From: an uncultured Eubacteriales bacterium
GTDB lineage: Bacteria; Bacillota; Clostridia; Oscillospirales; CAG-382
Reading direction: 5' to 3'
DNA: 45,072 bases
Assembly (NCBI GenBank): GCA_934446095.1
Contig: CAKSDR010000009.1
Span: 1 to 45,072 of the forward strand
Position 1 is the stretch's first letter. The number at the start of each line of letters is the position of its first letter. The position numbers were made by a program, and so were the translations under genes. This document shows positions 30,082 to 39,172 of the stretch, piece by piece. Below the pieces are notes generated by a model, which had not been told where the DNA came from, did no database searches, and was given only the letters and a program-made list of their open reading frames with translations.

Positions 30082-31026
30082 ATGGGATCTGATGTTTTTT
30101 CCGTATCTCTTCGTTCGCTTATAAATGAATTTCAGCTTGAAGAGATTTATTCGCCTGAAAATATAGAAGAAATAGTTGTTACAAGGAATGAAGTCAACCG
30201 TCCGGGACTGCAACTTGCAGGATTTTTCGACCACTTTGAACCGTCAAGAATACAAATTATCGGAAAGGTTGAATATCATTATCTGTGCTTCATGACTCCC
30301 GAGCAAAGATATGACAGTTTCAAAAACTTTTTTGAAAAGAAAATAGTATGCCTTGTTTTTTCGTCCGAACTTGAGGTTTTTAAAGAGGCGATTGAACTTG
30401 CGCGCGAATATGGTATTCCGATATTGAGAACGAAGGTTACAACTTCACACTTTATGGCTGCTCTGATTTCATCTCTCGGCGTAAGCCTTGCTCCGAGGAT
30501 CACAAGACACGGAGTTTTGGTTGAAGTTTACGGCGAGGGGGTGCTGATACTCGGAGACAGCGGGATAGGCAAGAGTGAAATTGCAATCGAACTTGTAAAA
30601 AGAGGACATAGGCTTATTGCCGACGATGCCGTTGAAATCAAGCGCGTTTCGGATAAAACTCTTGTAGGGTCGGCTCCTGAACTTATAAGGCATTATATTG
30701 AACTTCGCGGAATAGGAATTGTCGATGTAAGACGGCTTTTCGGCATGGGCTCAGTAAAAATTTCAGAGAAAATCGATCTTGTAATAAATCTTGAGCATTG
30801 GCAGGACGGAAAGTTTTATGAAAGAGTGGGACTTGAAACCGAGTACACCGAGATTATGGGCATAAAAATTCCGTCAATCACAATTCCCGTAAATCCGGGC
30901 CGTAACCTTGCGGTGGTTCTTGAAATTGCCGCTATGAACAACAGACAGAAAAAAATGGGATACAATACTGCGGTTGAATTCAATAAAAAACTTATGGGCC
31001 ACATGGGCAAAGACGATGAAAGGTAA
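30082..31026 (+). CDS. hprK: HPr kinase/phosphorylase
   Basis: Phosphorylates and dephosphorylates Ser46 of HPr in response to glycolytic state, the switch for CcpA-based carbon catabolite control. The 314-residue product has the N-terminal HPrK domain, the P-loop GDSGIGKS at residues 158-165, LIADDAVEIKR, and the family signature IELRGIGIVDVRRLFG. The C-terminal PVNPGRNLAVVLEIAAMN is the K3 loop that contacts HPr. AAAGGGG precedes the ATG. The next gene is glucokinase, 27 nt downstream, so the two carbon-use functions are probably co-transcribed. Confidence 0.97.
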   Translation: MGSDVFSVSLRSLINEFQLEEIYSPENIEEIVVTRNEVNRPGLQLAGFFDHFEPSRIQIIGKVEYHYLCFMTPEQRYDSFKNFFEKKIVCLVFSSELEVFKEAIELAREYGIPILRTKVTTSHFMAALISSLGVSLAPRITRHGVLVEVYGEGVLILGDSGIGKSEIAIELVKRGHRLIADDAVEIKRVSDKTLVGSAPELIRHYIELRGIGIVDVRRLFGMGSVKISEKIDLVINLEHWQDGKFYERVGLETEYTEIMGIKIPSITIPVNPGRNLAVVLEIAAMNNRQKKMGYNTAVEFNKKLMGHMGKDDER

Positions 31027-31053
31027 TTTTAACAAAAATAAAGGAGAAGTTTT

Positions 31054-32007
31054 ATGTATTATATAGGAATAGACCTCGGCGGAACAAACATTGCGGCGGG
31101 ACTTGTTGACGAAAACGGAAAAATTTTGAAAAAAGCAAGCGTTCCCACAAACGCAAAAAGACCGGCAGATGAAATAATAAAGGATATGGCGGATCTTTGC
31201 AGAAGAATCGCAGATGACTGCGGAGTAAAAATTCAAGACGTTGAATATGCAGGTATTGCAACCCCCGGCACTGCGGACAGCAAAAACGGAGTTGTAATAT
31301 ACGCAAACAACCTTCCTTTTTTGAATTATCCTATTGCTGAAAAACTTGAAAAGTGCCTTGGGGTAAAAAAGGTGCTTATTGAGAATGACGCGAATGCGGC
31401 AGCAAAAGGCGAGGCTGCATGCGGAGCATCCAGAGGATGCGAAAATTCCGTCATGATTACTCTCGGTACGGGGCTTGGCGGAGGAATTATAATAAACAAG
31501 AAGATTTACTCGGGTTTTAATTTTGCGGGTGCTGAACTCGGACATGTCGTTATAGAATATAACGGACGCAAATGTACATGCGGAAGAAAAGGCTGCTGGG
31601 AAGCGTACAGTTCCGCAACCGGTCTTATTAATATGACGAAGGATAAATTAAACGAAACAAAAGATACGATCATGTGGGATATGTGCGGAAGCATTGACCG
31701 CGTCAGCGGAAGGACTGCCTTTGACGCAATGCGCAAAGGCGATAAAGCGGCATGTGAGGTTGTTGACAAATATATAGGATATCTCGGCGCAGGCATTGTA
31801 AATATGATTAATATTTTTCAGCCGGAAGTTTTGGTTATCGGCGGCGGAATCTGCAACGAGAAAGAATACCTTACAAATCCTTTGATGAAAATAGTTGAAA
31901 CCGAACAGTATTCTCGCAACAATGAAGAGAGCAAAAAAACAAAGATAAAAATTGCCGAACTCGGCAACGACGCCGGCATTATCGGCGCCGCTATGCTGGG
32001 GCTGTAA
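31054..32007 (+). CDS. glcK: ROK-family glucokinase
   Basis: Phosphorylates glucose to glucose 6-phosphate in the cytoplasm. The 317-residue product has the N-terminal ATP-binding GIDLGGTNIAAGLVD and the catalytic Asp112 in ENDANAAAKGE. LGTGLGGGII and the ROK zinc motif CTCGRKGCWEAYSS (Cys174, 176, 181) follow, and the IGGGI motif is near the C-terminus. The length and motif set fit bacterial glucokinases rather than xylose repressors, which carry an extra winged helix. It lies behind hprK with AAGGAG upstream, and a terminator follows the stop. Confidence 0.93.
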   Translation: MYYIGIDLGGTNIAAGLVDENGKILKKASVPTNAKRPADEIIKDMADLCRRIADDCGVKIQDVEYAGIATPGTADSKNGVVIYANNLPFLNYPIAEKLEKCLGVKKVLIENDANAAAKGEAACGASRGCENSVMITLGTGLGGGIIINKKIYSGFNFAGAELGHVVIEYNGRKCTCGRKGCWEAYSSATGLINMTKDKLNETKDTIMWDMCGSIDRVSGRTAFDAMRKGDKAACEVVDKYIGYLGAGIVNMINIFQPEVLVIGGGICNEKEYLTNPLMKIVETEQYSRNNEESKKTKIKIAELGNDAGIIGAAMLGL

Positions 32008-32018
32008 CATTACATAGA

Positions 32019-32051
32019 AAAGCAGACGGATAAGTTCTGTCTGCTTTTTTT
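32019..32051 (+). terminator. Terminator of hprK-glcK operon
   Basis: AGCAGAC (32021-32027) pairs with GTCTGCT (32039-32045), with further inner pairs, then T7. Confidence 0.9.
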
Positions 32052-32132
32052 GTTTTTAGGCAGAAAAAAGACGTTTTATGCAAAAAAGCCGTGGCATTAA
32101 GTTAAAATAAAGCGAAAATGAATAATCAGGTA

Positions 32133-32161
32133 TTGATATTTGCAAAAAAATAGTGTATAAT
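32133..32161 (+). promoter_or_regulatory. Sigma-A promoter of asnS
   Basis: TTGATA at 32133-32138 and TATAAT at 32156-32161 have 17-nt spacing. The leader is only about 60 nt, too short for a T-box riboswitch, and no T-box sequence is present. Confidence 0.8.
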
Positions 32162-32227
32162 AATATTTTGAAAGAAGCGTTGGCAAATACTAAAATACTC
32201 TGAAATTGGACAGTTAAGGAGAAAATT

Positions 32228-33622
32228 ATGGAAAAAATCTTTGTAAAAGATATATTTTGCGATCCTGAAAAGTTTTCGGAAAAGGAAGTAACGATTTCAG
32301 GCTGGGTAAGGACAATAAGAGCGAGCAATGTTTTCGGGTTTATTGAACTTTGTGACGGCAGTTGTTTCAAACCGATTCAGGTCGTTTTTGAAGATTCCAA
32401 AATAGATAACTACAAGGAAATAGCAAAGCAGAATGTTTCGGCGGCTTTGTCTGTTACGGGAATTTTGGAACTCACACCAAATGCGCCGCAGCCTTTTGAA
32501 ATAAAAGCGTCAAAAATCAGCGTTGAAGGAACATCATCTCCGGATTATCCTCTTCAGAAAAAGCGCCACAGCCTTGAATATTTGCGCACGATAGCGCACC
32601 TGCGCCCAAGAGCAAATACGTTTCACGCGGCTTTCCGCGTACGTTCGGCTGCGGCTCAGGCAATACATGAATTCTTTGCAAAAAAAGGGTTTGTGTACGT
32701 AAATACTCCCATAATTACCGCAAGCGATTGCGAGGGAGCCGGAGAAATGTTCAAAATAACGACTCTAGACATTGATAACCCTCCGAGAAACGAAGACGGA
32801 AGCGTTGACTACTCAAAAGACTTTTTCGGCAAAGCGGCAAATCTTACCGTGTCGGGACAGTTGGAAGCAGAATGCTTCGCGTTGGCGTTCGGCAAGGTAT
32901 ATACTTTCGGACCGACATTCAGAGCTGAAAATTCGAATACCGGCAGGCATGCCGCAGAGTTTTGGATGATTGAGCCGGAAATTGCGTTTGCTGACTTGTT
33001 TGATGATATGAAGATCTCGGAGGAAATGGTAAAATATGTAATATCTTACGTTCTTCGCGAGTGCAGCCAGGAACTTGAGTTTTTCAACAAGTTTATAGAT
33101 AATACGCTTATTGAAAGACTTACAAAACTCGTAAATTCCGAATTTGGCCATGTAACATATACTGAGGCTATAGATATTCTGCAAAAAAGCGGAAACAAAT
33201 TTGAATACCCGGTTTCATGGGGAATTGATTTGCAGACCGAGCATGAAAGATATCTTACCGAAAAAGTATTTGAAAGGCCGGTGTTTGTTACCGATTATCC
33301 CAAGGAAATAAAGGCATTTTACATGAGAATGAACGACGACAACAAAACAGTTGCCGCAATGGATATGCTTGTTCCCGGCGTAGGAGAACTTATCGGCGGG
33401 TCGCAGAGAGAAGAAAGACTTGACATGCTCGAAAAGAGAATGGAAGAACTCGGACTTAAAAAGGAAGATTACTGGTGGTACCTTGAACTTCGCAAATACG
33501 GCGGTGCAAAACATTCGGGATTCGGCCTTGGTTTTGAAAGGCTTATCATGTATCTTACGGGCATTTCAAATATTAGAGATGTCGAAGCTTTCCCGAGAAC
33601 CGTAGGAAGCGCAGAGTTTTAA
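32228..33622 (+). CDS. asnS: Asparaginyl-tRNA synthetase
   Basis: A class IIb aminoacyl-tRNA synthetase that charges tRNA-Asn. The 464-residue product begins with an OB-fold anticodon domain (VTISGWVRTIRASNVFGFIEL, about 20-40). The catalytic core carries motif 2 TFRAENSNTGRHAAEFWMIEPE, cited by region at about 231-252, and motif 3 GLGFERLIMYLTG. The HAAEFWMIEPE form is asparaginyl rather than aspartyl. TAAGGAG lies eight bases before the start. The next gene, 11 nt away, is an aspartate aminotransferase, so Asn charging and Asp supply may be co-expressed. Confidence 0.97.
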   Translation: MEKIFVKDIFCDPEKFSEKEVTISGWVRTIRASNVFGFIELCDGSCFKPIQVVFEDSKIDNYKEIAKQNVSAALSVTGILELTPNAPQPFEIKASKISVEGTSSPDYPLQKKRHSLEYLRTIAHLRPRANTFHAAFRVRSAAAQAIHEFFAKKGFVYVNTPIITASDCEGAGEMFKITTLDIDNPPRNEDGSVDYSKDFFGKAANLTVSGQLEAECFALAFGKVYTFGPTFRAENSNTGRHAAEFWMIEPEIAFADLFDDMKISEEMVKYVISYVLRECSQELEFFNKFIDNTLIERLTKLVNSEFGHVTYTEAIDILQKSGNKFEYPVSWGIDLQTEHERYLTEKVFERPVFVTDYPKEIKAFYMRMNDDNKTVAAMDMLVPGVGELIGGSQREERLDMLEKRMEELGLKKEDYWWYLELRKYGGAKHSGFGLGFERLIMYLTGISNIRDVEAFPRTVGSAEF

Positions 33623-33633
33623 AGGAGATTATA

Positions 33634-34917
33634 ATGAATTATAAATTAATGTCCGATGAAGAGTTAAGGCTTGAAAGAGAAAATCTCGAAGGACAATACA
33701 ATAATATATTATTGAAAAAACTTTCCCTTGACATGTCAAGAGGAAAACCCGGAAAAGAACAACTTGAAATGTCGGAAAGTATGCTGACCGCAATAGGAAA
33801 AAATTCCGATTGTTATGCGGCTGACGGCACAGATTGCAGAAATTACGGACTTGTTGACGGAATACCCGAGGCGAAAAAACTTTTTGCCGGTGTCCTTGAA
33901 GTATGTCCGGACGAGGTAATAGTCGGCGGAAACTCAAGTCTTAATCTTATGTACGACGCTCTTTCGCGTTGTATGCTTTACGGCGTATATGGCGGAAACG
34001 GACCGTGGATAAAAAACAAGTCGAATAAATTTTTGTGCCCGGTTCCGGGGTATGACAGGCATTTCGGAATTTGTCAGAGCCTTGGAATTGAGATGATAAA
34101 CTTGCCCATGACCAAAGACGGACCGAACATGGACATAGTCGAGGAACTTGTGAAAGACGAAGATGTGCGCGGAATCTGGTGTGTGCCGAAGTATTCAAAT
34201 CCTACGGGAATTACATATTCCGATGAAATTGTTGAAAGATTTGCGAATCTTCATCCCGCATCGCCCGATTTCAGAATTTTCTGGGACGATGCTTATTGTA
34301 TTCACGACTTGTATCCGGACAGGAAAGATGTGCTTAAAAATATTCTTGCCGAATGCAAAAAGAAGGGAAATGAAAACCTGCCGTTTATTTTTGCCTCAAC
34401 CTCAAAAATTACATATCCGGGATCTGGTGTATCTGTAATATGTGCCTCAAAGCAAAACATCGAACAGATAAAAGGCATTATGAAAATGCAGACGATAGGA
34501 CACGACAAGATGAATATGCTTCGGCATGTCAAATATTTCGGAAGCGCCGACGGTATGAAAAAATATATGCAAAAGCATGCCGAGGTGCTAAGGCCTAAAT
34601 TTGAAAAAGTTATTTCCGGACTTGAAAATAACGTAAAGGAATATGGCATTGCCGAGTGGAGCAACCCGAACGGAGGGTACTTTATAAGCCTTGATGTTTT
34701 GCCGGGGTGCGCAAAAAAAGTTGTTGAAATGTGTAAAAATGCCGGAGTAAAACTTACCGACGCGGGAGCAACTTTCCCGTATGGAAAAGATCCGGACGAC
34801 AGAAATATAAGAATCGCTCCGTCTTATCCGTCCGAAGAAGAACTTGCCCTTGCGGTTGAAGTTTTGTGTGTATGCATAAAACTTGTGTCGGTTGAGAAAA
34901 TAATTAATGAAAAATGA
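33634..34917 (+). CDS. Subgroup Ic aspartate aminotransferase
   Basis: PLP-dependent fold-type I enzyme predicted to interconvert aspartate and oxaloacetate with glutamate. The 427-residue product has the variant-family N-terminus LSLDMSRGKPGKEQLEMSE and GNSSLNLMYDALSR. NPTGITYSDE, FWDDAYCIHDL and the PLP lysine region FASTSKITYPGSGVS follow, with RIAPSYPSEEE near the C-terminus carrying the carboxylate-binding Arg. These features place it in the subgroup called Ic (Pfam Asp_aminotransf, PF12897) rather than classical AspC. Coupled to asnS by an 11-nt gap with AAAGGAG. A terminator follows. Confidence 0.85.
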   Translation: MNYKLMSDEELRLERENLEGQYNNILLKKLSLDMSRGKPGKEQLEMSESMLTAIGKNSDCYAADGTDCRNYGLVDGIPEAKKLFAGVLEVCPDEVIVGGNSSLNLMYDALSRCMLYGVYGGNGPWIKNKSNKFLCPVPGYDRHFGICQSLGIEMINLPMTKDGPNMDIVEELVKDEDVRGIWCVPKYSNPTGITYSDEIVERFANLHPASPDFRIFWDDAYCIHDLYPDRKDVLKNILAECKKKGNENLPFIFASTSKITYPGSGVSVICASKQNIEQIKGIMKMQTIGHDKMNMLRHVKYFGSADGMKKYMQKHAEVLRPKFEKVISGLENNVKEYGIAEWSNPNGGYFISLDVLPGCAKKVVEMCKNAGVKLTDAGATFPYGKDPDDRNIRIAPSYPSEEELALAVEVLCVCIKLVSVEKIINEK

Positions 34918-34923
34918 AATTGC

Positions 34924-34955
34924 GGAAAGCAACTTTGTTGCTTTCCTCTTTTTTT
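34924..34955 (+). terminator. Terminator of asnS-aminotransferase operon
   Basis: The perfect 10-bp stem GGAAAGCAAC/GTTGCTTTCC with a 3-nt loop is followed by TCTTTTTTT. Confidence 0.93.
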
Positions 34956-34993
34956 GCAGAATAATGGTTTTTACTTAAGTTTTATAAAAACTG

Positions 34994-35022
34994 TTGACTT
35001 ATTTACTAATAATTGGTATAAT
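34994..35022 (+). promoter_or_regulatory. Sigma-A promoter of secD-secF
   Basis: TTGACT at 34994-34999 and TATAAT at 35017-35022 with 17-nt spacing. The leader is about 50 nt. Confidence 0.88.
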
Positions 35023-35079
35023 ATTTTTCGTTGGAATAGAACATTTTTACAAATATTTAACTGAAAGGAAGCAAAATCA

Positions 35080-36360
35080 ATGAAAAAAAGTGTATGCGTA
35101 TTTATCCTTATACTGCTTGTTATAGCATTGCTTGCGGTGACTGCAGTATTCGGCATTGACGCTATCGGACTTAAGAGTTCATTTGATGACGACGGAATAC
35201 GCAAGGGACTTGACCTTGTGGGAGGATCGTCAATAACTTATGAAGCGCAGCCTAACGAGGAGGGCGCCGATATAGACAGCGCAACTATGGACTCTGTAGT
35301 TGCCGTTCTCAGAAACAGGGTAACGAGCGCGGGATATACCGAGGCTACCGTTACAAAAGTAAACGACAAAAGGGTAAAAGTTGAAATTCCTTCCATTGAT
35401 AATCCGGAAGACGCGGTAAAAATGCTTGGCACCACCGCAAAACTTACATTTGTCGATTCTAACGGGAACACCGTTATCGAAGGAAGCCAGGTAAAAAGTG
35501 CCAAGGCAAGTTATCAGGCGGTAAGCAACGGAGTTGAACAATGGGTAGTAACGCTTGAATTTGACGACAGTGCAGTTGAGGCTTTTGCAGACGCCACTGA
35601 AAAAATGGCGGCGCTTTCATCTTCGGGTATGAACTATATATCGATACTTCTGGACAACGAAGAAATATCGAAGCCTTATGTATCACAAAGAATAAATTCA
35701 AAAGACTGTGTAATTTCGGGAAACTTTACGGCGGAATCGGCAGAATATCTTGCAAACCTTATTTCGTCGGGTAATCTTCCTGTTGAACTTAAAGAAGCGG
35801 AACTCCGTTCTGTAGGTGCAACTCTCGGTGCTATGGCACTTGACAATGCCATGAAGGCAGGCGCTATCGGAATTATACTTGTAATGATATTTATGATAAT
35901 AATGTATAGACTTCCCGGGGTGGTTTCTGCAATTGCTCTTGTCGGATATATAGCAATGACGGGAATCTGCCTTGTTGTCTTTAAAATAAACCTTTCGTTG
36001 CCGGGTATTGCCGGAGTATTTTTGACAATAGGTATGGCAGTAGACGCAAATGTTGTAATTTTTGAAAGAATAAAAGAAGAACTGAACTCCGGAAAGAGCA
36101 TAAGAGCATCGGTTAAATCGGGCTTTAACAGAGCGTTCACAGCGGTTATTGACTCCAACGTTACAACGCTTATTGCAGCGGCAGTGCTCTGGCGTTTCGG
36201 CACAGGACCTATTCAGGGATTTGCAATTACACTTGGTCTTGGAGTAATTCTTTCCATGATCTCCGCAATACTTATTACTAAGGTATTGCTTAATTCTCTT
36301 GTTGGAATGGGCGTTACAAACGCAAAACTTTTCGGCTCGAAGTGCGCCGATAATAAGTAA
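35080..36360 (+). CDS. secD: Protein translocase subunit SecD
   Basis: SecD, with SecF, pulls exported proteins through SecYEG using the proton or sodium gradient. The 426-residue product has an N-terminal helix (about 4-25) and DLVGGSSITYEA in the conserved D1 region. An extracytoplasmic P1-type domain with DNPEDAVKMLG follows, then five further helices after about 255. Conserved core pieces are LRSVGATLGAMALDNAMKAG, the D5 region AGVFLTIGMAVDANVVIFERIKEEL (cited by region) and the D6 region FTAVIDSNVTTLIAAAVL. The short P1 domain is typical of Gram-positives. AAAGGAAG precedes the ATG. Confidence 0.96.
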   Translation: MKKSVCVFILILLVIALLAVTAVFGIDAIGLKSSFDDDGIRKGLDLVGGSSITYEAQPNEEGADIDSATMDSVVAVLRNRVTSAGYTEATVTKVNDKRVKVEIPSIDNPEDAVKMLGTTAKLTFVDSNGNTVIEGSQVKSAKASYQAVSNGVEQWVVTLEFDDSAVEAFADATEKMAALSSSGMNYISILLDNEEISKPYVSQRINSKDCVISGNFTAESAEYLANLISSGNLPVELKEAELRSVGATLGAMALDNAMKAGAIGIILVMIFMIIMYRLPGVVSAIALVGYIAMTGICLVVFKINLSLPGIAGVFLTIGMAVDANVVIFERIKEELNSGKSIRASVKSGFNRAFTAVIDSNVTTLIAAAVLWRFGTGPIQGFAITLGLGVILSMISAILITKVLLNSLVGMGVTNAKLFGSKCADNK

Positions 36361-36375
36361 GGAGGTAATGAAACA

Positions 36376-37251
36376 ATGAAAAATTTTGAAATAGTAAAAA
36401 ATAAAAAAATATTCTTCATTATTTCCGCAGTATTTATTATCGCAGGCATTATTTCTATGTTTGTGCAGGGATTTAACTGGGATATAGATTTTAAGGGCGG
36501 TACTGAAATTACGTATAACATTGGCGAAGAAGCAACTGATGAAGCCGCAAGAAAAATAGACGAAAGCGTAAGAGGCGCTATTGGCAATAAACTCAACGTA
36601 GTACAGGCCTCCGACAACGACGAGGTTATCTTAAAATCACTTGAACTTTCAAGTGAGGAAAGAGATTCAGTGACCGAAGCGATAAAATCGATTTATGAAA
36701 AAACCGAGATTGTTGAGTCAAACAATGTAAGTGCAAGCGTAAGCGCAGACCTCAGAAATTCGGCGATAGTATCTACAACTATTGCGGTAGTGCTCATGCT
36801 TTTGTATATCACGATAAGATTTCAGTTCAGTTCGGCGCTTGCATCGGTTGTATGTCTTATGCAGGATATATTCATTGTAATTTCGGCATATTCACTCCTT
36901 CAGATTCCGGTAAACTCAAATGTAATCGCAGTTATTCTTACAATTCTCGGATATTCGATCAATGCGACTGTAATAATATTTGACAGAGTAAGAGAAAATG
37001 TAAAAAGTATAAAGAATGCAACTTTTGAGGAAAAAGTCAACACAAGTATTATGCAAACCCTTGGAAGAAGCATAAATACAACTGTTACAACACTGCTTAC
37101 AATAGGACTTATATATATACTTGGCGTTGCTTCAATAAAAGAATTTTCTTTGCCGCTTATCGTGGGTATAATTGCCGGACTTTATTCTTCGGTATTCCTT
37201 TCAGGTTCATTGTGGACGGTATTTAAAAAGAAAAATTCAAGAATAAAATGA
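36376..37251 (+). CDS. secF: Protein translocase subunit SecF
   Basis: Partner of SecD in the translocon. The 291-residue product has an N-terminal helix (about 12-30), the conserved WDIDFKGGTEITYN motif, a short extracytoplasmic domain, and five helices. It carries the family segments VSASVSADLRNSAI, LTILGYSINATVIIFDRVREN and SINTTVTTLLTIGLIY. An AAGGAGG site overlaps the 15-nt gap from secD, so the two are translationally linked. Its stop is followed at once by a terminator. Confidence 0.96.
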   Translation: MKNFEIVKNKKIFFIISAVFIIAGIISMFVQGFNWDIDFKGGTEITYNIGEEATDEAARKIDESVRGAIGNKLNVVQASDNDEVILKSLELSSEERDSVTEAIKSIYEKTEIVESNNVSASVSADLRNSAIVSTTIAVVLMLLYITIRFQFSSALASVVCLMQDIFIVISAYSLLQIPVNSNVIAVILTILGYSINATVIIFDRVRENVKSIKNATFEEKVNTSIMQTLGRSINTTVTTLLTIGLIYILGVASIKEFSLPLIVGIIAGLYSSVFLSGSLWTVFKKKNSRIK

Positions 37252-37259
37252 TTTTGAGA

Positions 37260-37286
37260 GCAGGACTTTTAAAGTCCTGCCTTTTT
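37260..37286 (+). terminator. Terminator of secD-secF
   Basis: GCAGGACTTT (37260-37269) pairs with AAAGTCCTGC (37271-37280) and is followed by CTTTTT. The HAD gene begins 22 nt later, so its expression may come from readthrough. Confidence 0.85.
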
Positions 37287-37307
37287 AAAAATATTAACGG
37301 TGAAAAA

Positions 37308-37958
37308 ATGAAATTCAAATATATATTATTCGACCTTGACGGAACTTTGACAGAGTCCGGAACCGGCATACTCAATGCCATAAAATATGCGCTTTTGAAA
37401 AAGGGAATGGAAGTGCCGGAAAAGGATATTTTAAAGATGTTTATAGGGCCGCCGCTTTCGGAATCATTCAAAAAATACTGCGGGTGCACTCCTGCTTGTG
37501 CAAATGAACTGGTAGGACTTTTCAGAGAATATTACGTGGAAAAAGGAATGTTTGAAAATAAGGTTTATGACGGAATTTATGAATTGCTTGAAAGTTTGAA
37601 GATTGCGGGAAAAAAACTTTTGGTAGCAACTTCAAAGCCGACATTGCATGCAGAAAAAATTCTTGAACATTTCGGGCTTTCTTCATTCTTTGAGTATGTT
37701 TCAGGCGCTGATGAAGATGGAAAAACCGTAAAAAAGACAGATATTATCAGAAATGCCATAAAATTTTTGGATTTAAAAGATTCATCTTGCTGTATCATGG
37801 TAGGCGACAGAAAATATGATATACTTGGAGCCAAAACTTTTGAAATTGCATCGTGCGGAGTGCTCTACGGTTACGGTTCTTATGAAGAATTAAAAAATGC
37901 CGGAGCCGACTATTTATGCTCCGACACAAAAGAACTTTTAGAACTGCTGTTAAAATAA
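37308..37958 (+). CDS. HAD-superfamily phosphatase, phosphoglycolate phosphatase-like
   Basis: The 216-residue product is a cytoplasmic haloacid-dehalogenase-like phosphatase with a helical C1 cap. Motif I is LFDLDGTLTES with the nucleophile Asp, motif II LVATSKPT, motif III the Lys in KKTDII, and motif IV MVGDRKYDILGAK. It resembles the PGP/PpaX group, but the substrate could be phosphoglycolate, pyrophosphate or a nucleotide; the sequence does not decide. The ATG at 37308 with GGTG about seven bases upstream is chosen. A longer frame beginning at 37248 would run through the secF terminator hairpin and is rejected. A strong shared terminator follows. Confidence 0.85.
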   Translation: MKFKYILFDLDGTLTESGTGILNAIKYALLKKGMEVPEKDILKMFIGPPLSESFKKYCGCTPACANELVGLFREYYVEKGMFENKVYDGIYELLESLKIAGKKLLVATSKPTLHAEKILEHFGLSSFFEYVSGADEDGKTVKKTDIIRNAIKFLDLKDSSCCIMVGDRKYDILGAKTFEIASCGVLYGYGSYEELKNAGADYLCSDTKELLELLLK

Positions 37959-37990
37959 AAAAAACGGTAAAGCTTAATTGAATAAAATAA

Positions 37991-38022
37991 AAAGCGGCAC
38001 GTGATATTCACGTGCCGCTTTT
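37991..38022. terminator. Bidirectional terminator between HAD and AEC genes
   Basis: A perfect 14-bp stem (AAAGCGGCACGTGA with its complement, loop TAT) has A-rich and T-rich flanks, so it can serve both converging genes. Confidence 0.9.
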
Positions 38023-38029
38023 ATAGTCT

Positions 38030-38965
38030 TTAAATAACTGCGTTTGCAAGCATCATTACAAGAGGGATTGTAGCCATAGAAATGATATGCGAAAATCCGA
38101 CGGCTTTTGCTGCAGCCGTGCTGTCCACGTCATAAAGTCCTGCAAAAATCGCAACAAATGTTGCGCTCGGAGTTGACGCCATGATAATCGATGTATAGGT
38201 AACAACAGGGCTTGCATGAAGCAGTTTGCATGCGAAAATTGTACATATCGGAATTATTAACAGTTTTACAAAGCACGAAAGATAAAGTTCAATTTCGCGA
38301 AATGCGGTTTTGAAGTCAAGGTCACAGATAAGTCCGCCTATTATTATCATTGCAAGAGGGAACGTTGTGTTGCCGACCATAACGGAACTTTCATATACTA
38401 TATAAGGAAGTTTTATTGAAAATATAAACATGATAAGTCCTATAATGGTAGGAACGGTTCCGGCATTGAGAAGAACCTTTTTCGCTGAAATTTTTGCTTT
38501 TTCTTTGTGTCTTGAAAGGACGCAAAGACCGTACGACCAGAAAAATATGTTAAAAAATGAGGTATAAAATACTCCGTATACAAGTCCCTCGTTTCCGAAC
38601 AGAACCATTAAAAGGGGATACCCCATAAACGCGCAGTTTGAAAATATGGTTGCGCACTCATAAACCGACCGTGTTTTTTGCTTTTCGGTCTTTCTGAAAA
38701 TCAAGTAAGATATTGCGGCCGAAAAAACATGGATCAAAAAAGAAGCCAGTATTATACCGGCACCCGACGCAAGGATATCTTTTGAGAAGTCAATTTGAAA
38801 AGATGAAATTATCAAAAGCGGATTTGTGACATTCGCGACAAGAGAAGAGATGCTTTTCAGAGAATCTTTATTTATATAATTTCTCTTTCTTGCGTAAATT
38901 CCTGCCAGCATGCATAAGTAAAGTATCAAAATCTTGGAAATAAGATCGGAAAAGTCAAAAAACAT
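38030..38965 (-). CDS. AEC-family (auxin efflux carrier-like) transporter
   Basis: A 311-residue membrane protein with about ten hydrophobic helices in two five-helix halves. Family features are LCMLAGIYARKRNYINKDSLKSISSLVANVTNPLLIISSF near the N-terminus (cited by region, about 17-56) and CAFMGYPLLMVLFGNEGLVYG in the middle. The second half carries ASTPSATFVAIFAGLYDVD. Bacterial members export or import small organic acids such as malate or malonate, and the substrate is unknown here. AAGGA lies about nine bases before the start. It stands alone between a shared terminator and a divergent cysteine-rich gene. Confidence 0.88.
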   Translation of the reverse strand: MFFDFSDLISKILILYLCMLAGIYARKRNYINKDSLKSISSLVANVTNPLLIISSFQIDFSKDILASGAGIILASFLIHVFSAAISYLIFRKTEKQKTRSVYECATIFSNCAFMGYPLLMVLFGNEGLVYGVFYTSFFNIFFWSYGLCVLSRHKEKAKISAKKVLLNAGTVPTIIGLIMFIFSIKLPYIVYESSVMVGNTTFPLAMIIIGGLICDLDFKTAFREIELYLSCFVKLLIIPICTIFACKLLHASPVVTYTSIIMASTPSATFVAIFAGLYDVDSTAAAKAVGFSHIISMATIPLVMMLANAVI

Positions 38966-39172
38966 AATATAAATCCTTAAAAATAAAATATCTTTCTAGA
39001 TTATACGACTTTTTTCTGCGTTTTGCAATATGCAAGTTTTCTAAAATATGCATTTTAAACTTTAAAGACAATGTCAAAAAAGACGATATCGCATATTATA
39101 GAATTAAGAACGGATAAAAACCGTATATAACATATGCACACAGTGCTGATTTTAAGGAGGATTAATTTACAA
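38966..39172 (+). other. Intergenic region upstream of cysteine-rich gene
   Basis: No gene is seen. CATATTATA at 39092-39100 could be a -10 for a sporulation sigma factor (SigK consensus CATANNNTA) or, as TATTAT, for sigma-A with TGTCAA upstream. Neither is convincing. AAGGAGG at 39155-39161 is the ribosome site for the next gene, with an unusually long 12-nt spacing. Confidence 0.35.

Noticed and set aside
30874..31545. 223-codon open frame antisense to hprK and glcK
   Set aside because: It crosses two well-identified genes and is rich in Cys, Phe and Tyr, as shadows of this genome's codon use usually are.
32052..32227. T-box riboswitch upstream of asnS
   Set aside because: The leader after the promoter is only about 60 nt and I see no T-box sequence or Stem I features.
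37248..37307. N-terminal extension of the HAD phosphatase overlapping secF
   Set aside because: It reads through the secF terminator hairpin, and the HAD motif begins right after the ATG at 37308.
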